Shown here: in pieces, positions 1-10,946 of the stretch | Layout: the number at the start of each line of letters is the position of its first letter | Numbering within the stretch: the first letter of the stretch is position 1 | DNA from: Verpa conica | Taxonomy: Eukaryota > Ascomycota > Pezizomycetes > Pezizales > Morchellaceae | Assembly: GCA_033030425.1 (NCBI GenBank) | Contig: JAUFSD010000001.1 | Coordinates: forward strand, 3,596,001 to 3,660,000 | Direction of reading: 5' to 3' | DNA length: 64,000 nucleotides | Translations under genes and position numbers: made by a program | The notes under the pieces: model-generated | The model's input: the letters and a program-made list of their open reading frames with translations, nothing else | The model's database searches: none | Told to the model about the DNA's origin: nothing

Positions 1-20
1 GAGCCCAAACCCCTTGAAAA

Positions 21-37
21 CGAGTGATGTTCCGTGA
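21..37 (+). promoter_or_regulatory. Bipartite motif copy
   Basis: CGAGTGATGTTCCGTGA; full match to CGAGTGA-N5-Y-R-T-G-A. It is in non-coding DNA at the left edge. A binding role is inferred from recurrence only. Confidence 0.5.
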
Positions 38-1039
38 GTCAGATTACCGTCTAGCCTGGGAAACAATAGCTTATACCATTAATGCGTGACTCTGGTTAAG
101 CCTAGGTTCCAATGCAGGATTGGAAGGATGGTGTAGTACTTGTGTACTAAGGGTAGATTGTCTTGGGTTTATGTGGAGGGAGGTATTTACAAGTAAAAGA
201 GGGATTCTGTAGGCACCTTGTGGGTGAGGCTATGTACGCCTATCATACGTCACATCACATGATCCACTGTCCCTGGAGGAGGGTCATTGTTTCTAACTTT
301 GGTTCTCCCGAGATATGTATACCTATAGAAAACGTTTATAAGAATTGAGGGTATGATATTAACTATAATTTCTAATAGAAAAAAATCTGGCTTTAATAGC
401 TAGCTAAAATTACCTCTAAGCTCAAGGGAGTAGGTGCTTATGTGTAGACAGAGCTTGTGGGTGCTGCTATGGGATTGGTTATGGGTATATATCTCTTATC
501 AATCAGCTTCACCGAGTAATACCCCATACGGGCATTGGGACTGGATCTGAATGAATCGATTAACCATAAACACATGGAGCTGGGACTAGAGCTAAAACAT
601 AGGGCGCCCACAGAAATAATGCCTAGAGACTAATTTTAAGAATACTGTATATTTTTACTAAGCAACTTTAGCATTAGTGGTTAGGGGCAACAAAGGCTGC
701 CCTTCTTAGAGTGATTCTCGGCTACTTGTAACATAGGGTATAAAGGCTTTGGGTGTTGTTGCTTATCGTTTGTTCAAAGCAGGATAAGACCTAAGGTAGG
801 TTCTTATTAATCATAAAAGTGGGTTTTACTTGGTAGTACATATGCATCTCCTAAATTGGTTGTAGTGAGGTTCGACTTGTCGGGATAGAGTAGATATCGA
901 GTACAGAGGGCTTACTTGGTTCTCCCTCCGGTCTACTAGATATACTCCCCATTGGCTCCCTCATATCCGTCTCTACCCAGATACCTGCATGGTACCCCAT
1001 TAGGGAAGATTTCTCGAACACGGCTTGTAGCTGCATATG

Positions 1040-1056
1040 CGAGTGATGATATGTGA
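1040..1056 (+). promoter_or_regulatory. Bipartite motif copy
   Basis: CGAGTGATGATATGTGA, full match. Together with the next few bases it is almost identical to the copy at 7035. Confidence 0.5.
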
Positions 1057-1232
1057 CCCGACGTGAGCACCTTAAAAGTAGCCAACTCACGAGTGTTTCC
1101 CAAGTTATATATATCAAGAACCGAAAAGAGCCGGATCTCCATTAACTATTCACGAACTATACCCATATAATTACGCCAACCCAGCCAAATCCAACCCTAA
1201 ATGAGAAAAGAAAGCAGACCTCCACCAACACC

Positions 1233-2141
1233 TCAATTACCTACAACCTCTAAACTAGCCTCCACCAACCCCCCCACTAATTCATCAGCCGCACCGACCT
1301 CATTCTCACCCCTCGGCGTAAATATCTTCGCCTTCCCTGGCCCTCCTCCAGTCCCAACGCCCAACACAAACCCCCCACATGCAACCTTCATAACCTTGAG
1401 GGCTGTAATATCAAGTCCCATATTCTCCTGCGCATGGTATCTCAACCCTTCAAAAAATGCACCGCCATCTTTATCTCCCAAAAGCCGTTTACCCCGATTG
1501 TAAAACCCCGCAATATCTGCGCGCTGGATTGTAATTGTAATGGCTTTAAGTGAGACCCCCGGTGGTGGAGCCGAGAATACAAGCTGTATATCCTTCCCCC
1601 CGCCCTCGCCATCAAGTGTTGAATCCAACCACACTTCCAGCAACCCCTTCAATGTCCCCGAGTCTAATGGGAGTGGTAACACCAATGTGTCAAAGGTAGT
1701 CGCAAGATACCCCGTCAATGTTTCCCTTAACCCCTTTGGCAGCCTTGTTAGTAGCAGTGGAAGACTCGTGAAACCTTCATCTTCCTCTTTTCCAGAAGGT
1801 GGGACAAGAAGGAGTGAGGTGTAGGTTGCTTTTTCGTATACGAATTCTATTACTACGCCTCTTGGGTCCTCAGGTTGCTCGTCGCTGTGGGTGGAACTAT
1901 ATAGTGGGTTCCAATTCACAGCTTTGAGACGGCCAGCGCGACCGAGGGTGTCGTCTTCATCGGCGACACGAACACCCCGTAGGACGTCGCCGCGGAGAAG
2001 GGAGAGGAGAGAGCGGGTGTGGAGCTTTGGGTCTTGGGGGGAACCAGGGATAACAGGGGTTTTGTCAGAGAGTGGGGGGAATGAGTAGAGAGGTGAGAGA
2101 CGGTGAAGAGTGTAGGTCGTGTTGTAGAGAGGGTATGACAT
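1233..2141 (-). CDS. CENP-L/Fta1-like kinetochore protein
   Basis: Single-exon 302-residue protein. The N-terminus (MSYPLYNTTYTLHRLSPLY) followed by a segment with LLRGDVLRGVRV at about residues 49-60 is what I recognise from the fungal Sim4-complex subunit Fta1, the counterpart of CENP-L and budding-yeast Iml3. Members sit in the constitutive centromere-associated network at the inner kinetochore, paired with a CENP-N/Chl4 protein. Length is close to the family norm. The rest is a mixed alpha/beta protein with Gly-rich loops near the C-terminus (about 255-275). No signal peptide or membrane segment is visible. The start is the first ATG after upstream stops. The family call rests on recall of the conserved N-terminus and would need a profile search. 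Confidence 0.72.
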   Translation of the reverse strand: MSYPLYNTTYTLHRLSPLYSFPPLSDKTPVIPGSPQDPKLHTRSLLSLLRGDVLRGVRVADEDDTLGRAGRLKAVNWNPLYSSTHSDEQPEDPRGVVIEFVYEKATYTSLLLVPPSGKEEDEGFTSLPLLLTRLPKGLRETLTGYLATTFDTLVLPLPLDSGTLKGLLEVWLDSTLDGEGGGKDIQLVFSAPPPGVSLKAITITIQRADIAGFYNRGKRLLGDKDGGAFFEGLRYHAQENMGLDITALKVMKVACGGFVLGVGTGGGPGKAKIFTPRGENEVGAADELVGGLVEASLEVVGN

Positions 2142-2577
2142 TGTTACTATTGGTCGTGAATTGGAGAGTGCAATTTTTGCTGGGTGGGATAGGGGACGCG
2201 TTATGCTCGGATACGGGAGTTGCCGTGTAGGCGCAGGTACAAACGATTAGATTAGATCTGATTTTAGATGAGATGAGATCTGATGAGATGAGATTTGATG
2301 GGGTAGAGATTAGATTAGAATAAAGGGCGAGGGTTATAAAGATGAAGGCTCTGTGGTGATGACGGGGGCAGAGGTGAGGGGTTTTGTGAATGGTTTGGTC
2401 TCGTCGTCATTCATCGTCACTCGGGTCTTAGATGAGGTGTTATGACCTTCTCGGATCTCACATGACACCCATCCCCAGGTGACATCGGGAAAGCGACACT
2501 ATTGTAGACATCTTTAACAAACAGAAACAACCGACCGTATGGCGGTTATAACACGCAACTGAGCAAAAAAGAATAAC
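2142..2577. other. Upstream region of the CENP-L-like gene, GATGA-rich
   Basis: No gene is seen. Positions about 2245-2320 are a purine-rich, low-complexity tract built from degenerate GATGA/GATTAGA units. It probably belongs to the 5' region of the minus-strand gene that starts at 2141. Confidence 0.5.
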
Positions 2578-2649
2578 AGGTCTTGCTGGGGATCGAACCC
2601 AGATTACGGGAATCAAAATCCCGTGTGCTATCCATTACACTACAAAACC
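2578..2649 (-). tRNA. tRNA-Gln (anticodon TTG)
   Basis: The minus strand folds into a 72-nt cloverleaf: acceptor GGTTTTG/CAAGACC with discriminator T, D stem GTGT/GCAC, anticodon stem CGGGA/TCCCG with loop TTTTGAT (anticodon TTG, reads CAA), and T arm CTGGG-TTCGATC-CCCAG. No intron. The bases 3' of the gene (minus strand) include a run of six T, a Pol III terminator. It is a sibling of the CTG-anticodon tRNA at 8377-8448. A MITE-like element starts 5 bp beyond the 5' end. Confidence 0.95.
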
Positions 2650-2654
2650 TTAAA

Positions 2655-2795
2655 AGCCTCCGGCAAGATTACTGTATAAACATGGAGCTTGAGACCTATG
2701 GGATCTATTGGGCTTTCAGATTCTCTTGCAGGTGAGTATTGGCCACAGTACCCTACCAACCAATGCTTTTTTCTACAATAATCTTGCCGGAGGCT
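2655..2795. mobile_element. MITE-like element with 17-bp perfect terminal inverted repeats
   Basis: AGCCTCCGGCAAGATTA at 2655-2671 is repeated exactly as its reverse complement at 2779-2795. With mismatches the similarity extends inward (ACTGTA against TACAAT) and outward into TA-rich flanks. The 141-bp unit has no coding capacity. This fits a miniature inverted-repeat element, possibly of the Tc1/mariner type if the TA next to each end is the target duplication. That superfamily call is inference. It lies 5 bp from the 5' end of tRNA-Gln(TTG). Confidence 0.65.
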
Positions 2796-2875
2796 ATATA
2801 AGACTCTCGTTTCCCTACACTAAATCTTTTTGGTTATCCGCACCAGCCACCCCTCACTGGGTATAGTCTCACCAC

Positions 2876-2892
2876 ACATAGGCTATCACTCG
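2876..2892 (-). promoter_or_regulatory. Bipartite motif copy
   Basis: On the minus strand CGAGTGATAGCCTATGT; matches all but the last base (T for A). About 735 bp upstream of the CENP-L-like start. Confidence 0.45.
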
Positions 2893-3291
2893 GCAACATT
2901 AATCATACACTAAATATGCAGTGAATGAATGAATGAATTCATCATAAGTACATGCAACCCTGAGGTTATGGTACCCACTAAATATGCAGTCTTTCTACTT
3001 GATTATTTATTTATTTACAATACTGATTCAAATCTCTAAAATTGGCCAATCCTTCTCTTGCCCTCTTGCCTCTGTGCACTGGGTCCTTCGGGTTTCGCTT
3101 TATTTCCAGCCCCTTAGAAATTGAGTAGGGTGTTTAGAATGGTTGTATTTCTTCTTTCGCAGATAACCTAGGCTCACCCTCCCGTTTACCTTCTTCGCCG
3201 TTTACACTCCTCTGTATTCCTTTCGTGGTGGATAGTTCAGACTTATTCCTCCATCCTCTAAGCCCTTCTCGCATATCCCTTAAAAAGAACT

Positions 3292-3468
3292 ATGCCTATC
3301 GATCCTGCTGGCTCTAAAGGTGGTCGTAGGGATGTAAAGGCTCGAAAAGCAGCTGCTCGGGACATTACGGAATAGATGTATAAGGAGTTTGGCCTGGACC
3401 CAGAGACCACGTTCCACCGAATGGTTCTTCCAAATACTGAATATCAATATAACAGTCGAATTTCCCGA
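3292..3468 (+). pseudogene. Possible decayed coding fragment
   Basis: One plus-strand frame reads from an ATG through a basic, Ala/Arg/Lys-rich segment, hits a TAG after 27 codons, then continues with a protein-like segment (MYKEFGLDPETTFHR and onward) until two adjacent stops. I recognise no family. The composition looks like once-coding DNA, but an unassigned chance frame is equally possible. Confidence 0.2.
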
Positions 3469-4222
3469 TGATAGAGTGTGTACTCTTCGAGCCTTCAATG
3501 TATTATAGCTGTTGCTAACATGCCTACTAGATTCCATAAGGGTATCCTTTGTAGGATAGACTAGAGAATAGCATCCTTAGTGCTTTTGGAGACTTATGTG
3601 TTCCTTCGTAGGAAAAGAATAAAACAGCGAAAATTGAAAACCGAAAAACAAAATTAAAAAAGAGTATATATAAGTTTACGACCCTTTCGTATTGCTATAA
3701 TAATTCCATTCATATCCAGGTTCATTACACAGTACTAGCCAGGGGGATTAGTATACTTAATTATTATAATTATCCCTTGACAAAGATTATCGTCTAGTGT
3801 ATTCCTATCATCTTAGGATTATAAGTATGGATATAGGTGTATGGGAGGGAGCGCGCATTTTCTTTGAATAATCTAGAGAGATACCCATGTGGTAACCTCT
3901 CCGCTAATTGCATGTATTTACCCCTGCTAAGCTATATATATATAGTAGTCACCTAATCATAAATATATCTTAATACCCCTCTCTACATTAAAATAACCAA
4001 ACTCAGTACTTTCATATTTTAGCATTTTTTTACGTGGCGAATGAGCCGGTATAGGCCTCCACAAGTAGGAGCATGTACGGTCACATATGTCAATGAGCTT
4101 TACATATAGAGTATTTCAACGAAGACAAGATATCATTATATGCCCTTACCCAAACTGTAATCTACATCTAGGAAAATTCAGCAGGGGTTTCAATGCTCCC
4201 TAGTTATTTTACCGCCTTACCC

Positions 4223-5874
4223 TTAGGTGAGTTTCCACTCTACTCCAGTGCCATACTTGAGCTGTGCAAGCAAACGAGTACTAGGAACGACCATTATAAG
4301 TGCTTCTCCTCCGAGCTCTGGGTTAAAAACCGAGACCACCATACCCCTAAATTCGAGATTAAAGTCCTCCACCGCGAATATACCTGCACCACTGTCCCCA
4401 ACAGAGGCCATTGTGTTAATTTCTCCAAGGAAAAGTACTACTTGGGCGTGCACGATATTTTCTTTGTGCATATATCTATTGTCCTTCATATCGACTGAGA
4501 ATGCCGTGCCTTTGAGAAATAGCTCTACCTTGGCCTGTGACATCTTGGCGGCAGTCCAGCCTGTTGAAGCCCCGTCCTTGTACCAAAGTCGATCAACATT
4601 ATGCTACGTTTCCCACAAGCCCTGGAACCACTAAATAACCAGCCGAGGCGTATAGTCGCTTAAACTCGTCAAGTTCCCATATTTTCTGGTTATTGTCACG
4701 ATAGATGCTTTCGAGGTCTAGTAGGCACCAATCCTCTCGCCAACCCTATTTATCTGATCCAATTTTTCCACAAATCACGTTTCCGCAAGGGCTTTCAGCC
4801 ACAGAAACCCATTTGGCAACGTTATTTAAGGTCAATAAATTGCCACGCTGAAGAATTTGTAGCTCCTTGACAATATCCAATCTACCTGGCGTTGTGATGT
4901 ACACCTGCTGCACATTGCTTACCTCGTCTGTATAGGCCTGATCGAGCCCGGGTGGGATTGTCGCGGGCACCATAGCATGAGCTGCAGTAAGCAGATAGTT
5001 TCGGCCTTTAATGTACCTACTATTCGAAGGGGTCTGTATGAGATAGATACCGGTGGTACCTTCAGACATCCCTATTGACGACTAGAGGCGAATTGACCTC
5101 GGGCTTCAGTTGGGTTTGCGCGTGGAGGGCTGGGGAGACTCCGTAACTACCTTATAGGACTGTCAAGGTCCACACCAGTCATGCCCCATTGGATCATCTT
5201 AAGGGCATTTTGCACCACATCAGTTTCTGACAGGTCGGGTTGTACGTTTTTATAAGCTGAGACATCACTAAAGATACCTATAACTATTGCAACAGGGACC
5301 AATACTCCAGCCGTGTCGAGAGTCAACATCTCAGTAGATAATACTACTACAGTCTCAATTGCGAAGTCAGACGAAAATCCGACATTCATTATTGTAAGGT
5401 CGGTAGGAAGTGGGATTATCATATTGGAAAACTTTGACTGGTAGTAGTCATCGTAGTAGTAGCATTGTTCGAGATGCTCATGACCCGGAAGGCCTTTGGA
5501 AGAAATGTAGTGTCGAATACACCTCAATCTGCTCGTAGAATATGTTTAAAGGGCTCTATCGGCTGGAGTCTAGAACTATAGTAGCCCAGCGATAGTTAGA
5601 TTTTGTTCAAAGAGGAAAGAGGACCAATGGTAATCTGATTGCTTACCGATTTTGAACGATGGCCGATATGCGGTGAACACTTTTAAAGAACCAATAGCCA
5701 TCTTACAAACGATGTCCATACTTTCGAATCCCATCCCAACATAAGTATAAGCTGGTTAGTACAATCTTTAGGGAATTTTATATGTATTCCGGCAAGTCGA
5801 TAGGGATTTTGTTCTGCACTTTTGTCATAATTCACAAGGTCTAAGACAGTATCACGAAACGTCTCGTAGGTCAC
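4223..5874 (-). pseudogene. Broken trypsin-like serine protease gene
   Basis: Several minus-strand fragments line up as one degraded protease. The fragment ending at 4746 contains NYLLTAAHAM, the catalytic-His motif (His codon at 4977-4979). The fragment ending at 4223 contains VGDSGAGIF, the catalytic-Ser motif (Ser codon at 4391-4393). Between them the reading continues in frame through a TAG at 4746-4748 and then shifts frame near 4600-4630, where stops lie in both usable frames. A further single-base frame break sits next to 5069. Upstream fragments (5147-5527 and 5683-5874) look like the N-terminal extension of such fungal proteins. No GT-AG intron set repairs these breaks, so I call it a pseudogene. 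The exact 5' limit is uncertain. Confidence 0.65.
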
Positions 5875-7034
5875 TATTGTACGTCGGTAAGAATTAATAG
5901 CAGGTGAGCAACCTAGAGACCCCAGCCCAAATTAGTGAACGTTGAAGCATAAGTGGTGCTCACTGGAATAATTACCAATAGTTCCCTCCTCCTCCACGTT
6001 ATCCAGGAATTCGTATACCGTTACAGGTGATCTGGGTTCCTCCGCAATTTCTGAACTGCTATCCACAAAGCAAGGTATTTGGGGGCTTGTCTTAGGAGCT
6101 GGTTAAAGGGTATTTTATATTAGAACCAAAGACGAAAAATAGGTGTAGGTAACAACTCACTTGATGTCTTACGTTTCTCTGCTTGCCCTTTCTCGCCGTG
6201 ATTTTGTCATAGCTACTTATCACTGATGGAACCTCTATTGCTAGGCTGTTCGTCGAGCCTTGTGATGAAAGATATCTTTATGAAGAAAACTCTGAATTAG
6301 GTAAATAGCAAATAAATCTCTATACTCTAGACCCTCCACCCCCCTTTGGATTCTAATGGTATATTACTTGACCTGTTTTAAGCTTCTGTAAGATTTCTCT
6401 ATTTTATTTCCCATCGCTTTAAATTCAGTTAATATACCTATATATATCTTCTGGTAGGATTGGGATGGCTTTGAATTCACTGGGTGCTGATGGTTAGGGG
6501 TCGCAGCAATTGTACTGGGAGTTTGACTTTTTAATCAGAGAGGCAATCGTTACTGGTGGGGGGTATTCTGCCTAATACTAGCGGATGTATTTAGCAATTC
6601 AGGGGTGGTGTGTTAGATACTGTTTTATCTAGGAGTAGTGGGGTGATCGAATCTCAGAGTCTCCGGCCGATAAGAATCAAGGCTATTAGGAAGAAATTCA
6701 AAGTATTGGGTTTATAATTTTTTTCGGAGTGGTATTCTTTAAGCTCATATAACCTAACGGTATGTGAGGTAGTGATAAGGTACAAACCGCTGCCGCAAGG
6801 CCTCTGGTTCGAACCGTAAGCGGATGGACGTAAGGCGCTGTTCTGTATGTACATATCGGAGTATGATAACGGCAGCGCAAGAACCATTTTTTAAAACCAT
6901 TTTTGTCTCCAGTTAGACTGATTTTATACATAAATTTCTAAGCCTTTCGATGCTGTGCTTTATTTTAACTCTCCTGTCGCTTTCTTTCCGGCCTCCTGAT
7001 TACTTTTATTCGAATAGCGGAGGGTTGAGTTGAT

Positions 7035-7051
7035 CGAGTGATGATATATGA
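7035..7051 (+). promoter_or_regulatory. Bipartite motif copy
   Basis: CGAGTGATGATATATGA, full match. It differs from the copy at 1040 by one base within the motif. Confidence 0.5.
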
Positions 7052-8029
7052 CCGACTCAATCGAAGCTAGTGAGAGGTATAATGCATGTGTTTAAGTAGA
7101 CTCAGCTCTAGAAAATTATTATAATATTAGTGAATATAGTGAATATCACTTCTAGTACTGCCAAGGAGTGCACATAAGAAGTTTTCTACTGCTGTTGCAG
7201 GTGTTGGTGAAATGGCATGATTCCGTATTTTATGGAACGTAAAGTTCAAAGAGATGCAACTGACTGAATTCTTAACATAACAAGATAAAAAATATACCGA
7301 GGCGAAACCGCCCTTTTATAGACAAAATAAGTGCCGCTTGCCTTGGTCTTACAAACAATATTCAATCCTTCACAAATGAAATGGGGTAAGTCATTTTATG
7401 ACTTGTAGCAGAATGTGACAACCACCACTACAGTGTGGCAACCGCTTATTCCAACAGAACGCTTCACTTTGTCTCTAGTTTTTTATTGATACGCAACAAG
7501 ACAAAAAGACAAGGTTAAGTGCTATAGATCTAGTCATGTAACTTGTTCCTCAAATCTAGTTCATAGATCCCCTTAATTTTCAGGCCGTTACTCGAGGGGA
7601 GGGGTTAGTGCCGTAGTTTTGGGGAGCTAATAGTTGTGTTTAGTGTCGCCGAAGCTACTTGTAGGTGCAGTGGTAATGGCAGACTTCATACAGTGGGACG
7701 AATAGGCTAGGCAAAATAAGGTAAACACTCTATCTGGATTTAGGCGGATATGCCGTGTATGGTGTGTCAATTCCGAATTTGAATATACATAATAGCGCGA
7801 TAGAAGCGGCCTATAGAAACAATATATGCATATATTAGATGCAAAAGTTCTGTTGGTATGTTAATAAGAGGGTTATAGTAACCTAAGTATCACACCACCT
7901 TTAAGACTATATGTACTATACCATCTACCTAAGTGTATAGGTAGTTTATTCCTAGTACCAAACTTTTAATTTCATCATTCTAACTTTGTAGGTTCCTGAC
8001 GCAGTTAATCTTGTTGTTATTCTATTAAA

Positions 8030-8046
8030 TCATAAGTTATCACTCG
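8030..8046 (-). promoter_or_regulatory. Bipartite motif copy
   Basis: Minus strand CGAGTGATAACTTATGA, full match, about 330 bp from tRNA-Gln(CTG). Confidence 0.5.
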
Positions 8047-8106
8047 AATTACATTAATAGTGCCTTCTGTTGGGATTATAGTCGTAACTCGCTATGCCGG
8101 TTCTCA

Positions 8107-8213
8107 ATATGCCGGATCTCTTGCTGCCCCGCACGAAATGCCCCGACTAAAGCATTTTTTCTACTACAAAATAAATTTGCTATCCCGGATCCCTTGCTAT
8201 CCCGTACGAAATC
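8107..8213 (+). repeat. Imperfect tandem repeat, two units
   Basis: A segment starting TATGCCGGATCTCTTGCT recurs 71 bp later as TATCCCGGATCCCTTGCT and continues through CCCGYACGAAAT. Most differences are transitions. An 11-bp inverted copy of ATATGCCGGAT follows at about 8230-8240. Confidence 0.5.
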
Positions 8214-8376
8214 CTCTGGATTCTTGGCATCCGGCATATCGAAGTGCGACTGTAGTTTTATATGTTCTATCGGTAGTTGGGGCTGTATTCTTGCTATAAA
8301 TTAATCTATAGATTATGTAGGAACGCCTAGTGTTGGGACGTACTCATCAACCCGTTTCTGAGAGAAAAAAGAAAAT

Positions 8377-8448
8377 AGGTCTTGCTGGGAGTCGAACCCA
8401 GATTACGGGAATCAGAATCCCGGGTGCTAGCCATTACACTACAAAACC
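8377..8448 (-). tRNA. tRNA-Gln (anticodon CTG)
   Basis: A 72-nt cloverleaf on the minus strand with the same acceptor (GGTTTTG/CAAGACC) and T stem as the tRNA at 2578-2649. The anticodon loop is TTCTGAT, anticodon CTG, reading CAG. It differs from its sibling at five positions, one of them the first anticodon base. The 3' flank also resembles that of the sibling and ends in a T run (Pol III terminator). No intron. Confidence 0.95.
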
Positions 8449-9635
8449 TTGGTGCAAATTCCTCCACGAGTGGCTATCAAAGAATCTTGGGCTACGCACT
8501 ACTTTATGGGATAGTTCGGTAACAATGATGGTGGCTTTTTGTAACATACATAGAGCATGCTCGGCTAAGGTACTTTATAACAATAGTCGTATACTATATA
8601 CGAGCTCTCAATCTTCTCTGGTCACTCACACGTATTTAATCATTGATTCTCTATTCCTTTGCATTCCGCTACAAGTAGAAGCTAATATCTAGAATTTTAA
8701 TCTACTCCAAAGAGGGCTAGGTCGTCTTTTTTGGTTCATAAATACTAAAGGATGATACAGCATCTTCAAAGTATTCTAATGGGAACCGGATAGCTCGACC
8801 AACTTTTCGTATATTCATGTAGAATTTATGGTTTATCAGGGAGATACATGTATTATTGGTATTTGTTTGTAGGGATCATGGGATCAGGGGAATTTATAGT
8901 GGCTGCATGCATACCCTTAATTAGCTCCTTATTCTTTCAACAGAAAATACGCCCTCCATCTTGATTAATGTGGTTATTTATTAATTTTCTTATAATGCAC
9001 AAACCCTCTAGTATGTGGGGTCTCCCCTGTCATCTTTCTAGAAGGTAAAGGATACAATATATAACGCACTTTAGGGATAAACGCCCCCCCTCATAGTCAG
9101 ATTTGGTGCATTCAGGCCTTACGGTGCCTAGCACAAAACTAAAAGGGATTACTCAAACAAGAGTAGTAGCACTCGGCCAGCAATTTACTGGTAATCTGCA
9201 TGTTGGCTCGGAAGTATTCTGGCAGACTTACAGCTCTATAGGGCACTAATCTCATTATTGATATTGTGCTGTAACACAGAGTTTTGTTTATCTTGTTAGA
9301 TCTCGACTAAATATTAAGTAAGTCAACCTCTAGAAACCTAAAAAAAACCTAGGGAATTACATCGGGCTTGATAAAGGATAGTTGTGTTTCTTAGAAGTCT
9401 GGGCCTCACATCAAGATGTGAAAAAAAGATACCAGGGAGTACCTCAGCACCCTCTCGACCAAATCATATCTAACTTCGCAATTCTACCAAATCATTATAT
9501 GCTGCATTAGGTATCCAAGTCACTAAATTCAGCGAAACCCACCTTTATAGTACCCCCATCTATTAGAATCTTGAGATGGTATATAATCTCCAAGTAACTC
9601 TCCTCATCTTCCTGCGATTGTGCCTCGTAGGCGCT

Positions 9636-9652
9636 TCACGGACCATCACTCG
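9636..9652 (-). promoter_or_regulatory. Bipartite motif copy
   Basis: Minus strand CGAGTGATGGTCCGTGA, full match. The right half TCCGTGA is shared with the copy at 21. Confidence 0.5.
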
Positions 9653-10929
9653 AATATTTCATGTTGTGCCAATGTTACCCGGTCGCTCCCCCTAGAACCT
9701 TCCATAGAATAGCAAGGCATAGTGCAGGTCAATAGGCCAATCCAACTCTAGGAGCAAACTATTTACCCTATATCAAGGAATCTATTTCCAGTCATCTCTA
9801 AGAAAATAATAGTCTTTATTAATTGTGTTGAGCCGTTCCTAGTAATACTTGAGAATATGAGAATATAACTTCAAAACATTCTACTGGAGATGAAGCTTGT
9901 TATGGTTTATCGAACCACACTTGAGCTCTAGTCTGGGTGTGATTTTACATGGAAGAGGTTGCTAAAGCTCTTGGTATTATGTTAATACTTAATGGTGAAG
10001 TAAATTGAGTTTGCCGTGGAAGCACTAGAAGACGTCACCGTGCTTCTCGAAGTTGAAGAAGTGATGCTGGGTGGTAAGGGTGTTGATATATTTGTACCGC
10101 TACTTTCATGAAGCGGGCAATGGGAAATGAATGACAACTAGCGTTGATAAGTATTCGTCATATCATATACCCCCACTACACCACTGTCTCAAATTGGAAA
10201 TCCTAGTTATACTCTCAATACCACTCCTTTGATATCTTAATACAATCCGTTGAGCTAGTTAATATCACGTCCAACCAAGAAAATTCTCTAATTTCGTAGT
10301 AAAAGGACAAACGAAGAATTAAATCTTTCCCTGCCCGAGAGGCTTTAGATTTATCATATAGACTTGTTACTATGGGAATACACTGGTAGACCTATAATTA
10401 CTAAAATATGGGAAACAAGGGTTTCTTAAATAATAACTAGGTCTGTGAGTCTTATTTTTATTTCGTCAGGGCCATAGTACTGCGGCTCTTGGCGATAAAT
10501 CCCCCTTACCACGTCATCCCCAATACCTAGAATAAAAGGGACAAGGAATAAGGGACATTTACACAGTCATCTAGTATATACGCATAGGTGGAATACACGC
10601 ATAGATGCAACGTGTACCCTACTATCAACTCATAGCCTCGCCAACGCCCGAGTGACTTCTCATGAATCGACTTCCGTTTACTCAACCACATGGAAAATCT
10701 GAAATAATACGAGGGCACACACCCTCTGACACTTATGCACCGCGGTCTGTGTTACTTGATGAGAAGAAGCTAAGTAGCTATGCATATGTGTGTATAGTAT
10801 AGGTAGAAAAGAACACCTATCATTAAGACCCCAGAGTATGCAGAATAGCTGTCTGTCTGTTAGGACGGGCGCTGACGCGTATGGCAGCCTTAAGCTTTGA
10901 TGAGGTAACGGTCAATGCAGAAGCGCTAA

Positions 10930-10946
10930 CGAGTGATCTAGAATGA
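10930..10946 (+). promoter_or_regulatory. Bipartite motif copy
   Basis: CGAGTGATCTAGAATGA; matches except for A at the Y position. Confidence 0.45.

Larger units (their letters stand above)
1..1232. other. Gene-free stretch at left edge
   Basis: I see no credible gene here. The open frames present are under 105 codons, without family resemblance or splice logic. It contains two copies of the bipartite CGAGTGAT motif (21-37 and 1040-1056), the second about 180 bp beyond the 3' end of the CENP-L-like gene. Confidence 0.6.
2796..4222. other. Gene-poor stretch with small repeats and a possible coding relic
   Basis: It holds a bipartite motif copy (2876-2892), a 15-bp direct repeat CACTAAATATGCAGT at 2908-2922 and 2976-2990, and a short GAAT repeat (about 2923-2940). 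At about 3292-3468 there is a possible relic reading frame. The rest is AT-rich with no recognisable gene. Confidence 0.5.
5875..8376. other. AT-rich gene-free stretch
   Basis: No credible gene is seen. It holds bipartite motif copies at 7035-7051 and 8030-8046, and an imperfect direct repeat of about 35 bp with a 71-bp period (about 8107-8141 and 8178-8213, roughly 80% matching). The short frames at 6654-6931 and 8060-8299 look like chance frames. Confidence 0.5.

Noticed and set aside
6797..6825. GGTTCGAACC resembling a tRNA B box
   Set aside because: The neighbouring bases do not form a T stem, and no cloverleaf can be drawn on either strand.
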